A program made the position numbers and the translations under genes. 64,000 bases of DNA from Actinomycetota bacterium (lineage in GTDB: Bacteria > Actinomycetota > Geothermincolia > Geothermincolales > RBG-13-55-18): NCBI GenBank assembly GCA_030019255.1, contig JASEFK010000007.1, positions 31,613 through 95,612 on the forward strand, written 5' to 3'. Shown here piece after piece: positions 44,346 through 54,808 of the stretch. The first letter of the stretch is position 1. Every line of letters starts with the position of its first letter. The notes under the pieces are model-generated. The model saw only the letters and a list, made by a program, of their open reading frames with translations, was not told the origin of the DNA and did not search any database.

Positions 44346-44792
44346 ATGATCTTCAGCGCGGAACAAGCGGCCTGCATCTCCGGTTGCACGATGCGCCAGC
44401 TTCGCTACTGGCGGGACACGGGGCTCATCGAGCCGGCCGTGCCGCCCGGAAGGCACGGGGGTCGGGAGGGATACGACTTCCGCAACCTGGTGGAGCTGCG
44501 AACCGTCGTGGGCATGCTCAAGCGTGGGATAAGCCTCCAGAAAATACGCAAGACCCTGGACTTCCTGCGCCAGAAGGCGGATTGTTCCCGTCCCCTTTCC
44601 GAGTGCAAGCTGATAACCGACGGGTCCACCATCTTCGAGATCTGCGAGCGGCCGCAGCAGCTCCTGGACACCTTGCGTAAGGGCCAGATAGCCTTCTATA
44701 TCGCCCTGGACGGCATCATGGAGGAGCTGGAGAACCGCCTGGTGGAATTCAAACGGGACCGCGAGGAGTTCATGCGCCGGCTGTTGGCCTGA
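44346..44792 (+). CDS. MerR family transcriptional regulator
   Basis: 148 residues. SAEQAACISGCTMRQLRYWR then DTGLIEP is the MerR winged helix; FRNLVELRTVVGMLKRGISL continues it. The C-terminal helix (LDGIMEELENRLVEFKRDRE) is a dimerisation coiled coil. Only two scattered Cys residues follow, without a metal-binding loop, so a metal sensor is unlikely. ATG at 44346 with GGAGG five bases upstream. Divergent from DUF1015 with a 389-bp gap containing repeated elements, so it may regulate either itself or its neighbour. Confidence 0.88.
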   Translation: MIFSAEQAACISGCTMRQLRYWRDTGLIEPAVPPGRHGGREGYDFRNLVELRTVVGMLKRGISLQKIRKTLDFLRQKADCSRPLSECKLITDGSTIFEICERPQQLLDTLRKGQIAFYIALDGIMEELENRLVEFKRDREEFMRRLLA

Positions 44793-45257
44793 GGCCTTAC
44801 GAAAGGTCAAGAACGGTACAACCACTGCGGCCATGGGATCTCCGTTACATTCGCCACCCGATAATCAAGACCCCCTACGGCGCCCTACCCACCGTACTTC
44901 GCCGGTTTTGCTATTGCACTCGACACTGCGCTCAAGCATCACCACCCACGCCGACCCATAACATGAGGGGGGCGCGGCTCTCGCTCACCATCCCTTGCCG
45001 AAGACCCACGCGCCGGTACTCACCCCTCCACGGGCTTGTACCGTCAGGACCTTACGGATATCCTTACCTTGTACGATCACGGGCTCGGTACCCTTGTGGT
45101 CCGATGCCCACCGGACGGCGAACGGACCGCCATGAGCCGGCGCCGGCTTAAACTGGGAGGGCGTATCCCGCGGAAGCATCCCCCCCGTGCCTCCGGTCAG
45201 GGCTCCAGGCGGCCCCGCCTTTCCGCCGGTGATTCGGCCCAGGCCCAGAGGTGAACC
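44793..45257. other. Gap between the MerR gene and the second B12-radical SAM gene
   Basis: 465 bp. No gene with a ribosome site, no hairpin with a T-run and no clear promoter seen. The region is GC-rich and CA/CC-skewed on the plus strand. Confidence 0.4.
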
Positions 45258-46973
45258 ATGGTTTTCGCCAAACCGGAGCTGGTTTTACTGCACCCGCCCA
45301 GCGTCTACGACTTCCGGAAACTTACCGCGGTACCCAGTCCCATAAGCGACCTGGTCCCGAGCACGCCCGCCTTCGAGCTCTACCCCATCGGGTTCACCTT
45401 CCTGGGCGAATACCTGGAGCGCAACGGCATCAACACCCGCATCGTTAACCTGGCACAGCGCATGCTGGAAGACGAGGGTTTCGACGTCCCCTCCTTCCTC
45501 TCCAGGCTGCGCCCCAGGGCCTTCGGCCTGGACTTCCACTGGCTGACCCACGCCCAGGGGGTCCTCGAAGTCTCCCGCATGCTCAAGGAGATCCACCCGG
45601 ACATCCCGATCATCGTGGGAGGATACTCGGCCACCTTCTTCCACCGGGAAATCATGAAATACCCCCAGATCGATTATGTGATCCGGGGCGATTCAACCGA
45701 GGAGCCCCTCCTCAAGACCATGGAAGCCCTGCGCGGGACGGGCTCCCTGGATGAAGTACCCAACCTGACCTACCGCGGACAGGATGGGTCGATAAGGGAG
45801 AATCCTCTTTCCTACGTACCGGCCAGCCTGGAATACCTGGGGGACAACTACCGTTACGCCATCCGTTCCGTTTTCAAGTACCGGGACTGGAAAAGTCCGC
45901 GGGCCTTCTGGAACTGGTGGAGTTATCCAATCACCATGGTCCTCACCTGCCGCGGATGCACCCGGGACTGTGGGTTCTGCGGGGGATCGAGCAGCGCCCT
46001 CCTGGAGGTCTGTGGACGCCGGCAGCCCGCTTTCAGGCCCCCGGAGAAGATAGCCTACGACGTGAACCTCATATCCAAGTTCACCACGGCGCCCATCTTC
46101 CTGGTGGGAGACCTCCTGCAAGGCGGGAAGGACTTCGCCATGAAGACCATCGAGCTCATGAGCCAGGCGGACCCCAAGAACCACCTGGTCTTCGAGCTCT
46201 TCTCCCCCGCCCCCAGGGAATTCTTCGACCGGTTGGGCTCCAGCTTCGACAACTTCGACCTCCAGATCTCCCCGGAGTCGCACGACCCCGAGATCCGCGA
46301 GCTCCTGGGAAAGAACTACGACAACGAGGAGCTAGAGAGGAATATAGGATGGGCTCTGGAAGCGGGCTGCAAGAAGCTGGACGTCTTCTTCATGATCGGG
46401 CTCCCTGGGCAGACCAGGGAGTCGGTGCTGGAGACGGTCGAGTATTGCGCCTACCTGCTGCGCAAGTTCGGCCCCCGCCTCAACCCCTTCGTGGGGCCCC
46501 TGGCCCCCTTCATCGACCCCGGGTGCCCCTTCTACCGCCAGCCAGAGAAATACGGCATACGCCTCGTACACCGCACCCTCGAGGATTACGCCCAGGCGAC
46601 CCTCTCCCCCCACTGGAGGGACATGCTGGGCTACGAGACGCGGTGGATGAGCCGCCAGGACATCGTGGACGTGACCTATGAGGCCCTTCTCGAGCTCAAC
46701 GCCTTGAAGTTCAAGAACGGTCTCCTCTCCTCCCAGCGGGCGGCCCTCAACGAGCGGCGACTGCGGGACACGGTCTCCCTGCTGAAACTGGTGGACGACA
46801 TCCTTGCCCTGCCCGACGCCGGGATGCGGCGGAGGGAACTGGAGAAGCTGGACGAGGAATGCAGGCGCCTCAGGCGCCGCCTTTACCTCCCCAAGGAGGA
46901 ACTGATGTGGCCCCTCACCGGGGCCCGTTTCCGCAAGCTGAACATCCTGCGCATTCTCATGGGATGGATCTGA
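45258..46973 (+). CDS. B12-binding radical SAM protein, long form
   Basis: 571 residues. The N-terminal cobalamin-like domain includes GFTFLGEYLERNGINTRI, FGLDFHWLTHAQGVLEV and PIIVGGYSATFFHREIMK. The cluster motif is TCRGCTRDCGFCGGSSSA. LLQGGKDFAMKTIELM, ISPESHDPEIRELLGKNY and FFMIGLPGQTRESVLE follow the TIM-barrel. The C-terminal 120 residues are helical and Arg-rich. It is not close in sequence to the other B12-radical SAM protein in the window (35781-37310). Substrate unknown. ATG at 45258 with AGAGGTGAA upstream. Confidence 0.88.
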   Translation: MVFAKPELVLLHPPSVYDFRKLTAVPSPISDLVPSTPAFELYPIGFTFLGEYLERNGINTRIVNLAQRMLEDEGFDVPSFLSRLRPRAFGLDFHWLTHAQGVLEVSRMLKEIHPDIPIIVGGYSATFFHREIMKYPQIDYVIRGDSTEEPLLKTMEALRGTGSLDEVPNLTYRGQDGSIRENPLSYVPASLEYLGDNYRYAIRSVFKYRDWKSPRAFWNWWSYPITMVLTCRGCTRDCGFCGGSSSALLEVCGRRQPAFRPPEKIAYDVNLISKFTTAPIFLVGDLLQGGKDFAMKTIELMSQADPKNHLVFELFSPAPREFFDRLGSSFDNFDLQISPESHDPEIRELLGKNYDNEELERNIGWALEAGCKKLDVFFMIGLPGQTRESVLETVEYCAYLLRKFGPRLNPFVGPLAPFIDPGCPFYRQPEKYGIRLVHRTLEDYAQATLSPHWRDMLGYETRWMSRQDIVDVTYEALLELNALKFKNGLLSSQRAALNERRLRDTVSLLKLVDDILALPDAGMRRRELEKLDEECRRLRRRLYLPKEELMWPLTGARFRKLNILRILMGWI

Positions 46974-47098
46974 ACGCTGTCGCCGGACCTTGAACGTCAC
47001 GGACAAGGATGGGGCTGGAGAAACGATCCTCTTGCCCGCACGGATCGACAGGCGACCGAAACCATGTTTCGGGTGGTTCGGGAACAGCCGCGCGGGCT

Positions 47099-47362
47099 TC
47101 AGGGGGTGAAGTCCTCGTCCATGATCTGCTCCGCCTTCTCGCGCAACTGCTTGAAGTCCCGCTTCACCCGGCTGCTCTCGGGCAGGAGCTTGTCGGTGGC
47201 GTTGAACCCCCAGCCCTCGTAGCGGATGGCGATGCGCGGGCTGAACACGCGCCTGGCCGGGGCTCCGCACTTCTCACAGTCCGTCGTCCTCTCCGCGTCC
47301 ATGGGCTGGATGAGGTCGAAGGAATGGCCGCAGGAGTCGCACCTGTACTCGTAGACCGGCAA
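47099..47362 (-). CDS. FmdB family zinc-ribbon regulatory protein
   Basis: 87 residues. The N-terminus from the TTG at 47362 reads MPVYEYRCDSCGHSFDLIQP, an almost exact FmdB start, with the second knuckle DCEKCGAPARRVF. The C-terminal 40 residues are basic and helical. Members bind zinc and are linked to regulation of amidase or formamidase genes in some bacteria. GGAGG lies eight bases before the TTG; an upstream GTG (47371) would have its start inside the ribosome site. Convergent with the long B12-radical SAM gene. Confidence 0.9.
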   Translation of the reverse strand: MPVYEYRCDSCGHSFDLIQPMDAERTTDCEKCGAPARRVFSPRIAIRYEGWGFNATDKLLPESSRVKRDFKQLREKAEQIMDEDFTP

Positions 47363-47510
47363 AGTCCTCACCTCCAGCGCTCATTATAGCAGTACGGCGG
47401 GCCCGGAGGGGTGCCGGCCGGCATGGACGTTTACCGGAGGATGGTGGAGAAGACGCACCTCTTCGTAATACAATCGCCCTAAAGGACGACCAGCGAGCGG
47501 GGAGGAAGGT

Positions 47511-48299
47511 ATGAGTTACGAGACCTTGCGCCTGGAGAAGGAGGACGGGGTGGCCGTGCTCACCCTCAACCGTCCCGAGGTGCACAACGCCATGAACCAC
47601 ACCATGTTCCTGGAGCTGGGGGCGGCGGCTAGGGAGCTCCAGGAGGATCCCGAGGTGCGGGCCGTGGTCCTCACCGGGGCCGGGAAGTCCTTCTCCAGCG
47701 GGCTGGACCTGGGAAGCTTCGCGGGCCTGGGTCAGCTGACCGCTCTGCAGATCCACACCTTTCTCAAGGGCGTGCAGGGGACCTACCTGGCCTACGAGAT
47801 GATGAACAAGCCGGTGATCGCGGCGGTCAACGGCCTGGCCTTCGGAGGGGCCATGGAGCTCATGCTAGCCTGCGACATTCGTTTCGCCGCCGAGGAGGCA
47901 CGCTTCAACCTCATGGAGATAAAGTTCGGCATCATCCCCGACCTGGGGGCCTGCAAGCGCCTGGCCAGGCTGGTGGGACTGGGTCACGCCAAGGAGATCA
48001 TCTTTACGGGGAAGACCATCGACGCCGCGGAGGCCCACCGCCTGGGGATGGTGGAACATGTACTCCCCGCCGACCAGGTCCTCCCCGAGGCCAGGAAGCT
48101 GGCCGCCGAGCTGGCCGCCGGACCCATCCTGGGCATCGCCATGGCTAAGCAGGTCATCAACCGCTGCTGGGACTCCGACCCGGAGACGGCCCTGGAATTC
48201 GAGGCCCTCGCCCAGACCCTGTGCCTGATCTCCGAGGATCACAAGGAGGCGGTAAAGGCGGCGCTGGAGAACCGCAAGCCCCGCTTTCGGGGAAACTGA
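47511..48299 (+). CDS. Enoyl-CoA hydratase/isomerase family protein
   Basis: 262 residues. AVLTLNRPEVHNAMNHTM opens the crotonase fold. AGKSFSSGLDLGSFAG and AVNGLAFGGAMELMLACDIR form the CoA pocket and oxyanion hole. The two Glu positions of crotonase correspond to NLMEIKFG and HAKEIIFTG, so hydratase chemistry is plausible, although IPDLGACKRL replaces the common PGxGGTQRL. Role probably in acyl-CoA or aryl-CoA metabolism. ATG at 47511 with GGGGAGGAAGG upstream. Confidence 0.92.
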   Translation: MSYETLRLEKEDGVAVLTLNRPEVHNAMNHTMFLELGAAARELQEDPEVRAVVLTGAGKSFSSGLDLGSFAGLGQLTALQIHTFLKGVQGTYLAYEMMNKPVIAAVNGLAFGGAMELMLACDIRFAAEEARFNLMEIKFGIIPDLGACKRLARLVGLGHAKEIIFTGKTIDAAEAHRLGMVEHVLPADQVLPEARKLAAELAAGPILGIAMAKQVINRCWDSDPETALEFEALAQTLCLISEDHKEAVKAALENRKPRFRGN

Positions 48300-48447
48300 G
48301 GGCCGGCCCCGCCGGCTCAGATACGAGCCGCAGGACTGCTCCCGGACCGGTTGGCGCGGCCGGGAAAGGCAATCCACTGCAGCCTCTTTCCCGTGCCCTC
48401 CCGGCGGAGGAAGAAAGCCGGACGACTGATCCCGGCGAAAGAAATTC

Positions 48448-49647
48448 TCAATCTTCCAGCCTACGGCGGGCCAGCTCTCCCACCCTCCCTTTCGGGTCCA
48501 GCTGAAGGGCCTTGGCCAGGGAAAAGCGGGCTTCCTCCCGGTTCCCCGCCTCCATCTGGCACACCCCCAGCAGGTAATAGGCCCAGGGGTCACCCGGACA
48601 CAGCTCGATATAGCGCCTGACGGCCTTTTCCGCCTCCTGGTGATTTCCCTCCTGCACCAGGAGCCTTCCCAGCGACAACCAGGGCAGAGGGGACTCCGGG
48701 TCGGCATCCAGGGCCCGGCGGTAATGCTCCTCCGCCTCGCGGTTCATCCCCCGCATGGCCAGGGCCTGGGCCAGGTTGCACAGGGTCTCCACGCTCCGGG
48801 GACGTAGCTCAAGAGATCGCCTCCATATCCCCACCGCCTCCTCCCACATGCCCATGTTGATGGCCGAGACCCCCAGGAGGTTCAGGACGTCCGGTTCCGC
48901 TTCCGATCCCTTGAGGCGGGACTCGGCCCGGAGCAGGAGGCGCATGGCCTCCCCGTACCTCCCGAGCCCCAGGAGGAGCTGCCCGGCGTTGATGTAGGCC
49001 TGGGCGAAGGAGGGGTCCGCGGATACCGCTTTGCGGTAGAGCTTCAACTTGGCCTCCGGGTCGGAAAGGATGCGCAGGGCGTAGACGAAGTAGACCATGG
49101 CCCGGTCGGACAGGGAGAGCCCCTCCCCTATGCGGCTGAGCCGGAGACTATCCCGGTCCAAGTCCATCTCGTCCGCCAGGGCCAAGGTCATCTCCTCCAC
49201 CAGGTCCTCCAGGGCGCCCACGTCCACGCTGAGGTGCGCGGTCCGCACGTCGCCCTGCAGGCCCCGGAACTGGAAGTCTAGCCGCGCGGGAGCGTGATCC
49301 CCCTCCACGCATCCCACCCGCAGTTCCACGGCCATCTCCCTCACCAGCGGACTGTCCGGTGGACCGAAACGGAGGGACCCCCACAGGGCCCACCGCGCTC
49401 CCACCTTTTCTGCCGCTTCACGTATCTCGTCCACCTCCGGCAACCCGGCCAGGGAGAGGATCTCTCCTTCCCGGGGCGGGGGGGTAAGGTCGATGACCTC
49501 AAGGTTTGCGGCCTTGTTCAGGGCGTTGATCAGAAAGACGCCCAGCAGGTTTTCCATGACCGCGGGGATTTTCCCGGCGGCATTTACCGCGAACTGGAAG
49601 AGGGCCACTTTCATATCCACAGGCTCCATCCTGTACGCTCTGTACAT
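48448..49647 (-). CDS. TPR-repeat protein with N-terminal unknown domain
   Basis: 399 residues. The first 190 residues form an alpha/beta domain, not recognised (KVGARWALWGSLRFGPP, HLSVDVGALEDLVEEMTL), somewhat like sugar- or peptide-sensor modules in two-part regulators. At least five TPR repeats follow, for example AQAYINAGQLLLGLGRYGEA and PWAYYLLGVCQMEAGNREEA. No signal peptide or membrane helix. ATG at 49647 with AAGGAG five bases upstream. Convergent with the enoyl-CoA hydratase gene. Confidence 0.82.
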   Translation of the reverse strand: MYRAYRMEPVDMKVALFQFAVNAAGKIPAVMENLLGVFLINALNKAANLEVIDLTPPPREGEILSLAGLPEVDEIREAAEKVGARWALWGSLRFGPPDSPLVREMAVELRVGCVEGDHAPARLDFQFRGLQGDVRTAHLSVDVGALEDLVEEMTLALADEMDLDRDSLRLSRIGEGLSLSDRAMVYFVYALRILSDPEAKLKLYRKAVSADPSFAQAYINAGQLLLGLGRYGEAMRLLLRAESRLKGSEAEPDVLNLLGVSAINMGMWEEAVGIWRRSLELRPRSVETLCNLAQALAMRGMNREAEEHYRRALDADPESPLPWLSLGRLLVQEGNHQEAEKAVRRYIELCPGDPWAYYLLGVCQMEAGNREEARFSLAKALQLDPKGRVGELARRRLED

Positions 49648-50305
49648 GGAATCTCCTTCGAGGCATCACCGCGCAGGGTATGTGTCCTCTCCTACCTCGG
49701 CGAAAACCAGGGGCCGGAGCATCGGTCAACCTTGGACGACCGGCAATATCCGAGTGCCCGGCCGTCTATCCTCCGAGGTGAAACCTTTCCCGACCCAGCT
49801 TGAGGTCCAGTACTTGGGCTTTTCCTTTCGCCGTTCCCTTGCCCGGGGACCTTGCGCCTTCCCGTGTTTCGGCGACGGTTCCGAAGGGTGGAAACGTTTT
49901 TTCAAGGGTTCATATCAAGGGACTTTTCATCACTCATTGTAACAGAGCCCGCTTTCTTCCCTTTACCGCTTCTCCGGCCCACCGACTTAATCCCTCCCTA
50001 TAGCGCGGTTCCCCGAGCGCCGGCTCTCTTCAATCCACGGGCGCAGCATGCGGCGGCATCGGTTTTTTCGTGCCCATCTCCCTCCCTCCGGGTCCGCGTG
50101 CGTTCCCCCGCTGGAAACAGTCCCCTGATGCGCGTCGGTCATAACATCCGCTCAAATCCTGCGGAGCTTTTAGGCGTTGTCCATCCCTCCGGGGATGCGT
50201 GCGTTCCCCAGCCGGGGGTCGGCTATAATAATTTCCGTCCTTCCGGTCCCCCGTACAGTCGCGGGCCGGAGGTCTCCACAACAGGCTCGAGGGGAGGTGA
50301 AGTTC
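49648..50305. other. Intergenic region with a short repeat and a -10 box
   Basis: 658 bp without a gene. Holds an imperfect direct repeat: 50084-50111 and 50185-50212 share 24 of 28 bases (core GCGTGCGTTCCCC). A perfect TATAAT (50224-50229) lies about 76 bp before the DUF2892 gene; the -35 region (TGCGTT or GCGTTC) is poor and overlaps the second repeat copy. Confidence 0.45.
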
Positions 50306-50506
50306 ATGGAACGGAACGTGGGAACCCTGGACAGGATAGGTCGCGCTCTACTGGCTGCCGCCTTGCTGGCCCTGGCCTGGAAAAAGGAGGGTAAGCTGGG
50401 CGTAGTGGCCGCGTGCAACGCGGGAATGCTCCTCTCCTCCGCGGCGTCCGGGTATTGCCCGCTTTACAAGCCTTTCAATTTCAGCACGGTGGGCAAGCCC
50501 TTCTGA
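50306..50506 (+). CDS. DUF2892 (YgaP-like) inner-membrane protein
   Basis: 66 residues. NVGTLDRIGRALLAAALLAL is the family start; a second hydrophobic stretch (VVAACNAGMLLSSAASG) and YCPLYKPF near the end give the two-helix hairpin and the conserved CPLY motif. Function unknown; often found next to rhodanese or sulfide-metabolism genes, none of which is adjacent here. ATG at 50306 with GGGGAGGTGA upstream; the longer open frame upstream has no ribosome site. Confidence 0.88.
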   Translation: MERNVGTLDRIGRALLAAALLALAWKKEGKLGVVAACNAGMLLSSAASGYCPLYKPFNFSTVGKPF

Positions 50507-50798
50507 CCCGTACCCGCCCAAGGACGTCGCGGAGCGCCCTGAAACACTTGCGATACAACCAACCCGGAGGGAAGGCCGGTGGTTTCCCCGGGGCGCGTCC
50601 GGAAGGCACGCGGCGCGAGAAGGAGCTGACTCCTCGGGTTCCCGGGATCCACGGGGCACAAGACCGCTTAAGGATAACCGGTATACGGCATGGTAACGGG
50701 GTCAACTCATTCTTCGCCCACCCGGGACTGGACGGTCAGGCGTGGAGTCCGCGCCTTTTCCGGGACCCGGGACCACACGTCATCTTGCCATCTGCCCG
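50507..50798. other. Convergent gap between DUF2892 and the 5S terminator
   Basis: No gene or structured site seen; only shadow frames without ribosome sites. Confidence 0.4.
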
Positions 50799-50834
50799 GC
50801 GGAAAAGGGAAAGGGGCCGGATGACCGGCCCCTT
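50799..50834 (-). terminator. Terminator of the 23S-5S unit
   Basis: On the minus strand AAGGGGCCGG, a 4-base loop and CCGGCCCCTT form a 10-bp stem (50834-50811), then TTCCCTTTTCC. It follows the 5S 3' end by eight bases. Confidence 0.88.
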
Positions 50835-50842
50835 GAAAAATG

Positions 50843-50962
<120 letters not shown>

Positions 50963-50996
50963 CCTTGTTTTCGTCAAGGTCCAAAAGCCTGCGGAT

Positions 50997-51024
50997 CACA
51001 CACCTTCAAAACTGCACAGCGATC
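50997..51024 (-). promoter_or_regulatory. 23S processing stem, 3' strand
   Basis: On the minus strand GCTGTGCAGTTTTGAAGGTG pairs with ACCTTGAAAACTGCACAG at 54809-54834, a long RNase III-type stem bracketing the 23S gene. Confidence 0.75.
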
Positions 51025-51166
51025 TCCGAGGTATAGGAACCAAGCCCTCGACCTATTAGTACCGGTCAGCTCCACGCGTTGCCGCGCTTCCACTTCCGGC
51101 CTATCAACCTCGTGGTCTACGAGGGGTCTTACCCGGTTTCCCGGTGGGAGAACTCATCTTGGGGTC

Positions 51167-51199
<33 letters not shown>

Positions 51200-51315
51200 G
51201 ATCCGGACGTGGCTAACCAGCCGTGCCCCTGGCGGGACAACTGGCACACCAGAGGTCCGTTCACCCCGGTCCTCTCGTACTAGGGGCAACTCCCCTCAGT
51301 TCTCCTGCGCCTGCA

Positions 51316-51348
<33 letters not shown>

Positions 51349-51364
51349 AAACCCAGCTCGCGTA

Positions 51365-51401
<37 letters not shown>

Positions 51402-51405
51402 ACTC

Positions 51406-51460
<55 letters not shown>

Positions 51461-51461
51461 G

Positions 51462-51516
<55 letters not shown>

Positions 51517-51651
51517 CGGCTCTCCCACATGATGCCGCCGGATCACTAGGCCCTGCTTTCGCACCTGCTCGACTTGTGGGTCTCGCAGTCAAGCTCCCTT
51601 CTGCCCTTACACTCTACAGCTGATTGCCGACCAGCTTGAGGGAACCTTTGG

Positions 51652-51703
<52 letters not shown>

Positions 51704-51852
51704 ACACTGTCCCGCGACCGGATAACGGCCGTCGGTTAGAGCCCCAGCACACCAAGAGTGGTATCCCAAGGACGGCTCCACGGGAACTGGCGTCCCCGCT
51801 TCGCAGCCTCCCACCTATCCTGCACATGATGAACCAGGACCCAATATCAGGC

Positions 51853-51886
<34 letters not shown>

Positions 51887-51956
51887 TGCAGGTAGCCCGC
51901 ATCTTCACGGGCAGTGCAATTTCGCCGAGTCCCTCGTTGAGACAGTGCCCAAGTCG

Positions 51957-52023
<67 letters not shown>

Positions 52024-52760
52024 CACCTTTTCCCCGTGTCGCCACGAGGGGCGGACCATATCTTCACCCTGGACTCATTCCAGGGGCCCGGCGTATGGCC
52101 TCTGAGGATTCCCGGAATCGAATCTGGCAAGGATCTCCTCCTCCCGGTATTTCCTCTTTCCACCGTCGTTCATCTCCCGTCGGACCTTCAGGATCTCCCG
52201 AACGCCCTCCTCGGTCAGATGACGACCCTCGGCGACGAGGCGGGCTATCTTCTTGAACTTGCTGAAGTCCCGCTTCTTCTTCGCCGAACGGAACCGGTAG
52301 GTCTCGAAGAAAGGAATCACGTGCTCCAGGATGGCATTGAGGTTATTGACCTCGTAGTACCATACCCCGTCGCCGCGCTGCCTCAAGGTGCCGCACTGGA
52401 GATATCTCTTGAACTGGGTCAGTATGACCTTGTCCCTCTGGGATATGTTGAAGCAGAGGGATATCTTCCAGGGCTGGTGGTAATCCTTGCGCGGACGGAA
52501 GCTCACCTTGAAGCTCCCCTCGCCGTCCGCGAATCCAGCCAGATACCATCCCACCTCGGGCGGCACCTTCTTGGGATCGTAGGTCAACACGCACCTTCCT
52601 TTCCGGAGACCCCGCCTTCCGGGCCTTTCCTGCTGGTTGCCCGCACTCCTGGGATTGTCACTGCCTCCTTGGCGAGGCTAGTACCCGGAGATACTCGGGT
52701 TTTCCAGCATATAGCCGGGTTTTTCCCATCCGGTTGCCCGGATGGGGCCGCAACTCTCTT
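52024..52760 (-). other. Group I intron in 23S rRNA helix 69
   Basis: 737 nt. The upstream exon ends GGCGGCCGU and the downstream exon resumes AACUAUAACGGUCC, so the break falls after the equivalent of E. coli U1911. P1 is directly visible: exon GGCCGU (52766-52761) pairs with the internal guide GCGGCC (52751-52746) over six base pairs ending in the obligatory U.G, with a nine-base loop. The last intron base is G. GAAGATATGGTCC at 52065-52053 is the conserved 3' core block next to the 3' splice site. The intron carries a LAGLIDADG gene. Subgroup not assigned. Confidence 0.9.
52075..52590 (-). CDS. LAGLIDADG homing endonuclease encoded in the 23S intron
   Basis: 171 residues. GWYLAGFADGEGSFKVSF near residue 14 is the single LAGLIDADG motif with the catalytic acidic residue (here DG), so it should work as a homodimer like I-CreI. 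FNISQRDKVILTQFKRYL, CGTLRQRGDGVWYYEV and FKKIARLVAEGRHLTEEG are typical blocks of the family. It would cut intronless 23S genes at the insertion site and so spread the intron; it may also assist splicing. GTG at 52590 with GGAAGG upstream. No inactivating stop or frameshift, so it looks active. Confidence 0.95.
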   Translation of the reverse strand: MLTYDPKKVPPEVGWYLAGFADGEGSFKVSFRPRKDYHQPWKISLCFNISQRDKVILTQFKRYLQCGTLRQRGDGVWYYEVNNLNAILEHVIPFFETYRFRSAKKKRDFSKFKKIARLVAEGRHLTEEGVREILKVRREMNDGGKRKYREEEILARFDSGNPQRPYAGPLE

Positions 52761-53624
52761 ACGGCCGCCGTTTACCGGGGCTTAGGTTCGGAGCTTCGCG
52801 CGCCGGCCGAAGCCGGCCGCTAACCCTTCCCCTTAACCTTCCGGCACCGGGCAGGCGTCAGCCCCTATACGTCGTCTTACGACTTAGCAGAGACCTGTGT
52901 TTTTAGTAAACAGTCGCTTGGGCCTGTTCACTGCGACCCCCTCGCGCTCAGGGAGCGAGTCCCGTCACGCTAGCGGGGTGCCCCTTCTCCCGAAGTTACG
53001 GGGCCAATTTGCCGAGTTCCTTAACGAGGGTTCACTCGATCGCCTTAGTATTCTCTACTCGCCCACCTGTGTCGGTTTGGGGTACGGGCACCGGACGGCT
53101 CGCTAGGGGCTTTTCTCGGCGGCATGGATTCAGCGACTTCCCCTAAAGGCGGGTCGGCATCACGCCTCAGGCTTGTATGCCGCCAAGCATTTGACTCGGC
53201 GGCGCCCTACACGCTTGCCCGCGGTCTACCATCGCCGCGGTTCGCCTATCCTTCCGCGTCCCCCCATCGCTCAAGCGCCGGCCGGTGGTACCGGAATATA
53301 AACCGGTTGTCCATCGACTACGCCTTTCGGCCTCGCCTTAGGTCCCGACTAACCCTGGGCGGATTAACCTTCCCCAGGAACCCTTGGGCTTTCGGCGGAC
53401 GGGTTTCTCACCCGTCTCTCGCTACTCATGCCGGCATTCTCTCTTCCCTGCGGTCCATCGATTAATCCCTTGCGGGAAGCCCTTACGGGTCGACTTCGCT
53501 CCACAGGGAATGCTCCCCTACCCACCACGCCCCGGAGGGCGCAGTGCCGCAGCTTCGGCACCGGGCTTGAGCCCCGCTACATTGTCGGCGCGAAACCACT
53601 TGACCAGTGAGCTATTACGCACTC

Positions 53625-53656
<32 letters not shown>

Positions 53657-54519
53657 TGGCTGTCTATGCGGTTTCACATCCTTTCCCACTTAGCCCGGAT
53701 TTGGGGGCCTTAGCTGGCGGTCTGGGCTGTTTCCCTCTCGACCATGGAGCTTATCCCCCATGGTCTGACTCCCGGGCTCTGGAGCCGTGGCATTCGGAGT
53801 TTGACTGGGTTTGGTAACCGGTGAAGGCCCCTAGTCCAATCAGTGCTCTACCACCACGGCTGAACACCCGAGGCTAGCCCAAAAGCTATTTCGGGGAGAA
53901 CCAGCTATCTCCGAGTTTGATTGGCCTTTCACCCCTACCCACAGGTCATCCCCTCCGTTTTCAACCGAAGTGGGTTCGGTCCTCCACGAGGTCTTACCCT
54001 CGCTTCAACCTGCCCATGGGTAGATCACTCGGCTTCGGGTTTACGGCACGCAACTATACGCCCTCTTCAGACTCGCTTTCGCTACGGCTCCGGGTCTTCC
54101 CCTTAACCTCGCTGCGTACCGGTAACTCGCCGGCTCATTCTACAAAAAGCACGCCATCACGGCACGAGGCCGCTCTGACGGTTTGTAGGCATACGGTTTC
54201 AGGTTCTATTTCACTCCCCTCCCGGGGTGCTTTTCACCTTTCCCTCACGGTACTAGTCCACTATCGGTCGCCAGGGAGTATTTAGCCTTGCGGGGTGGTG
54301 CCCGCTGATTCCGACGGGATTTCCCCGGTCCCGCCGTACTCAGGATCACCGCCGGGAGACCCGTCCCTTTCGCCTACGGGGCTGTTACCCTCTGTGGCGG
54401 GCCTTTCCAGAACCCTTCGACTAGAGACGGGTTTTGTAACTCCCTGGTGCCTCCGCAGCGACACCTGGCGGGTCCTACAACCCCCGACGGACAACGCCTG
54501 CGGGCTTTTGCATCCGCCG

Positions 54520-54563
<44 letters not shown>

Positions 54564-54808
54564 CGGTTGCTTTCTTTTCCTCGGGGTACTTAGATGTTTC
54601 AGTTCCCCCGCTTGCCTCCACACGCCCTATGTGTTCAGGCGTGGGTGCCGGCGCATTACCACCGGCGGGTTCCCCCATTCGGAGATCTCCGGATCAAAGC
54701 CTGTTCGGCGGCTCCCCGGAGCTTATCGCAGCCTACCACGTCCTTCATCGGCTCCTGGCGCCTAGGCATCCACCGTATGCCCTTAGTAGCTTGGTTAAAC
54801 AACCTCTT

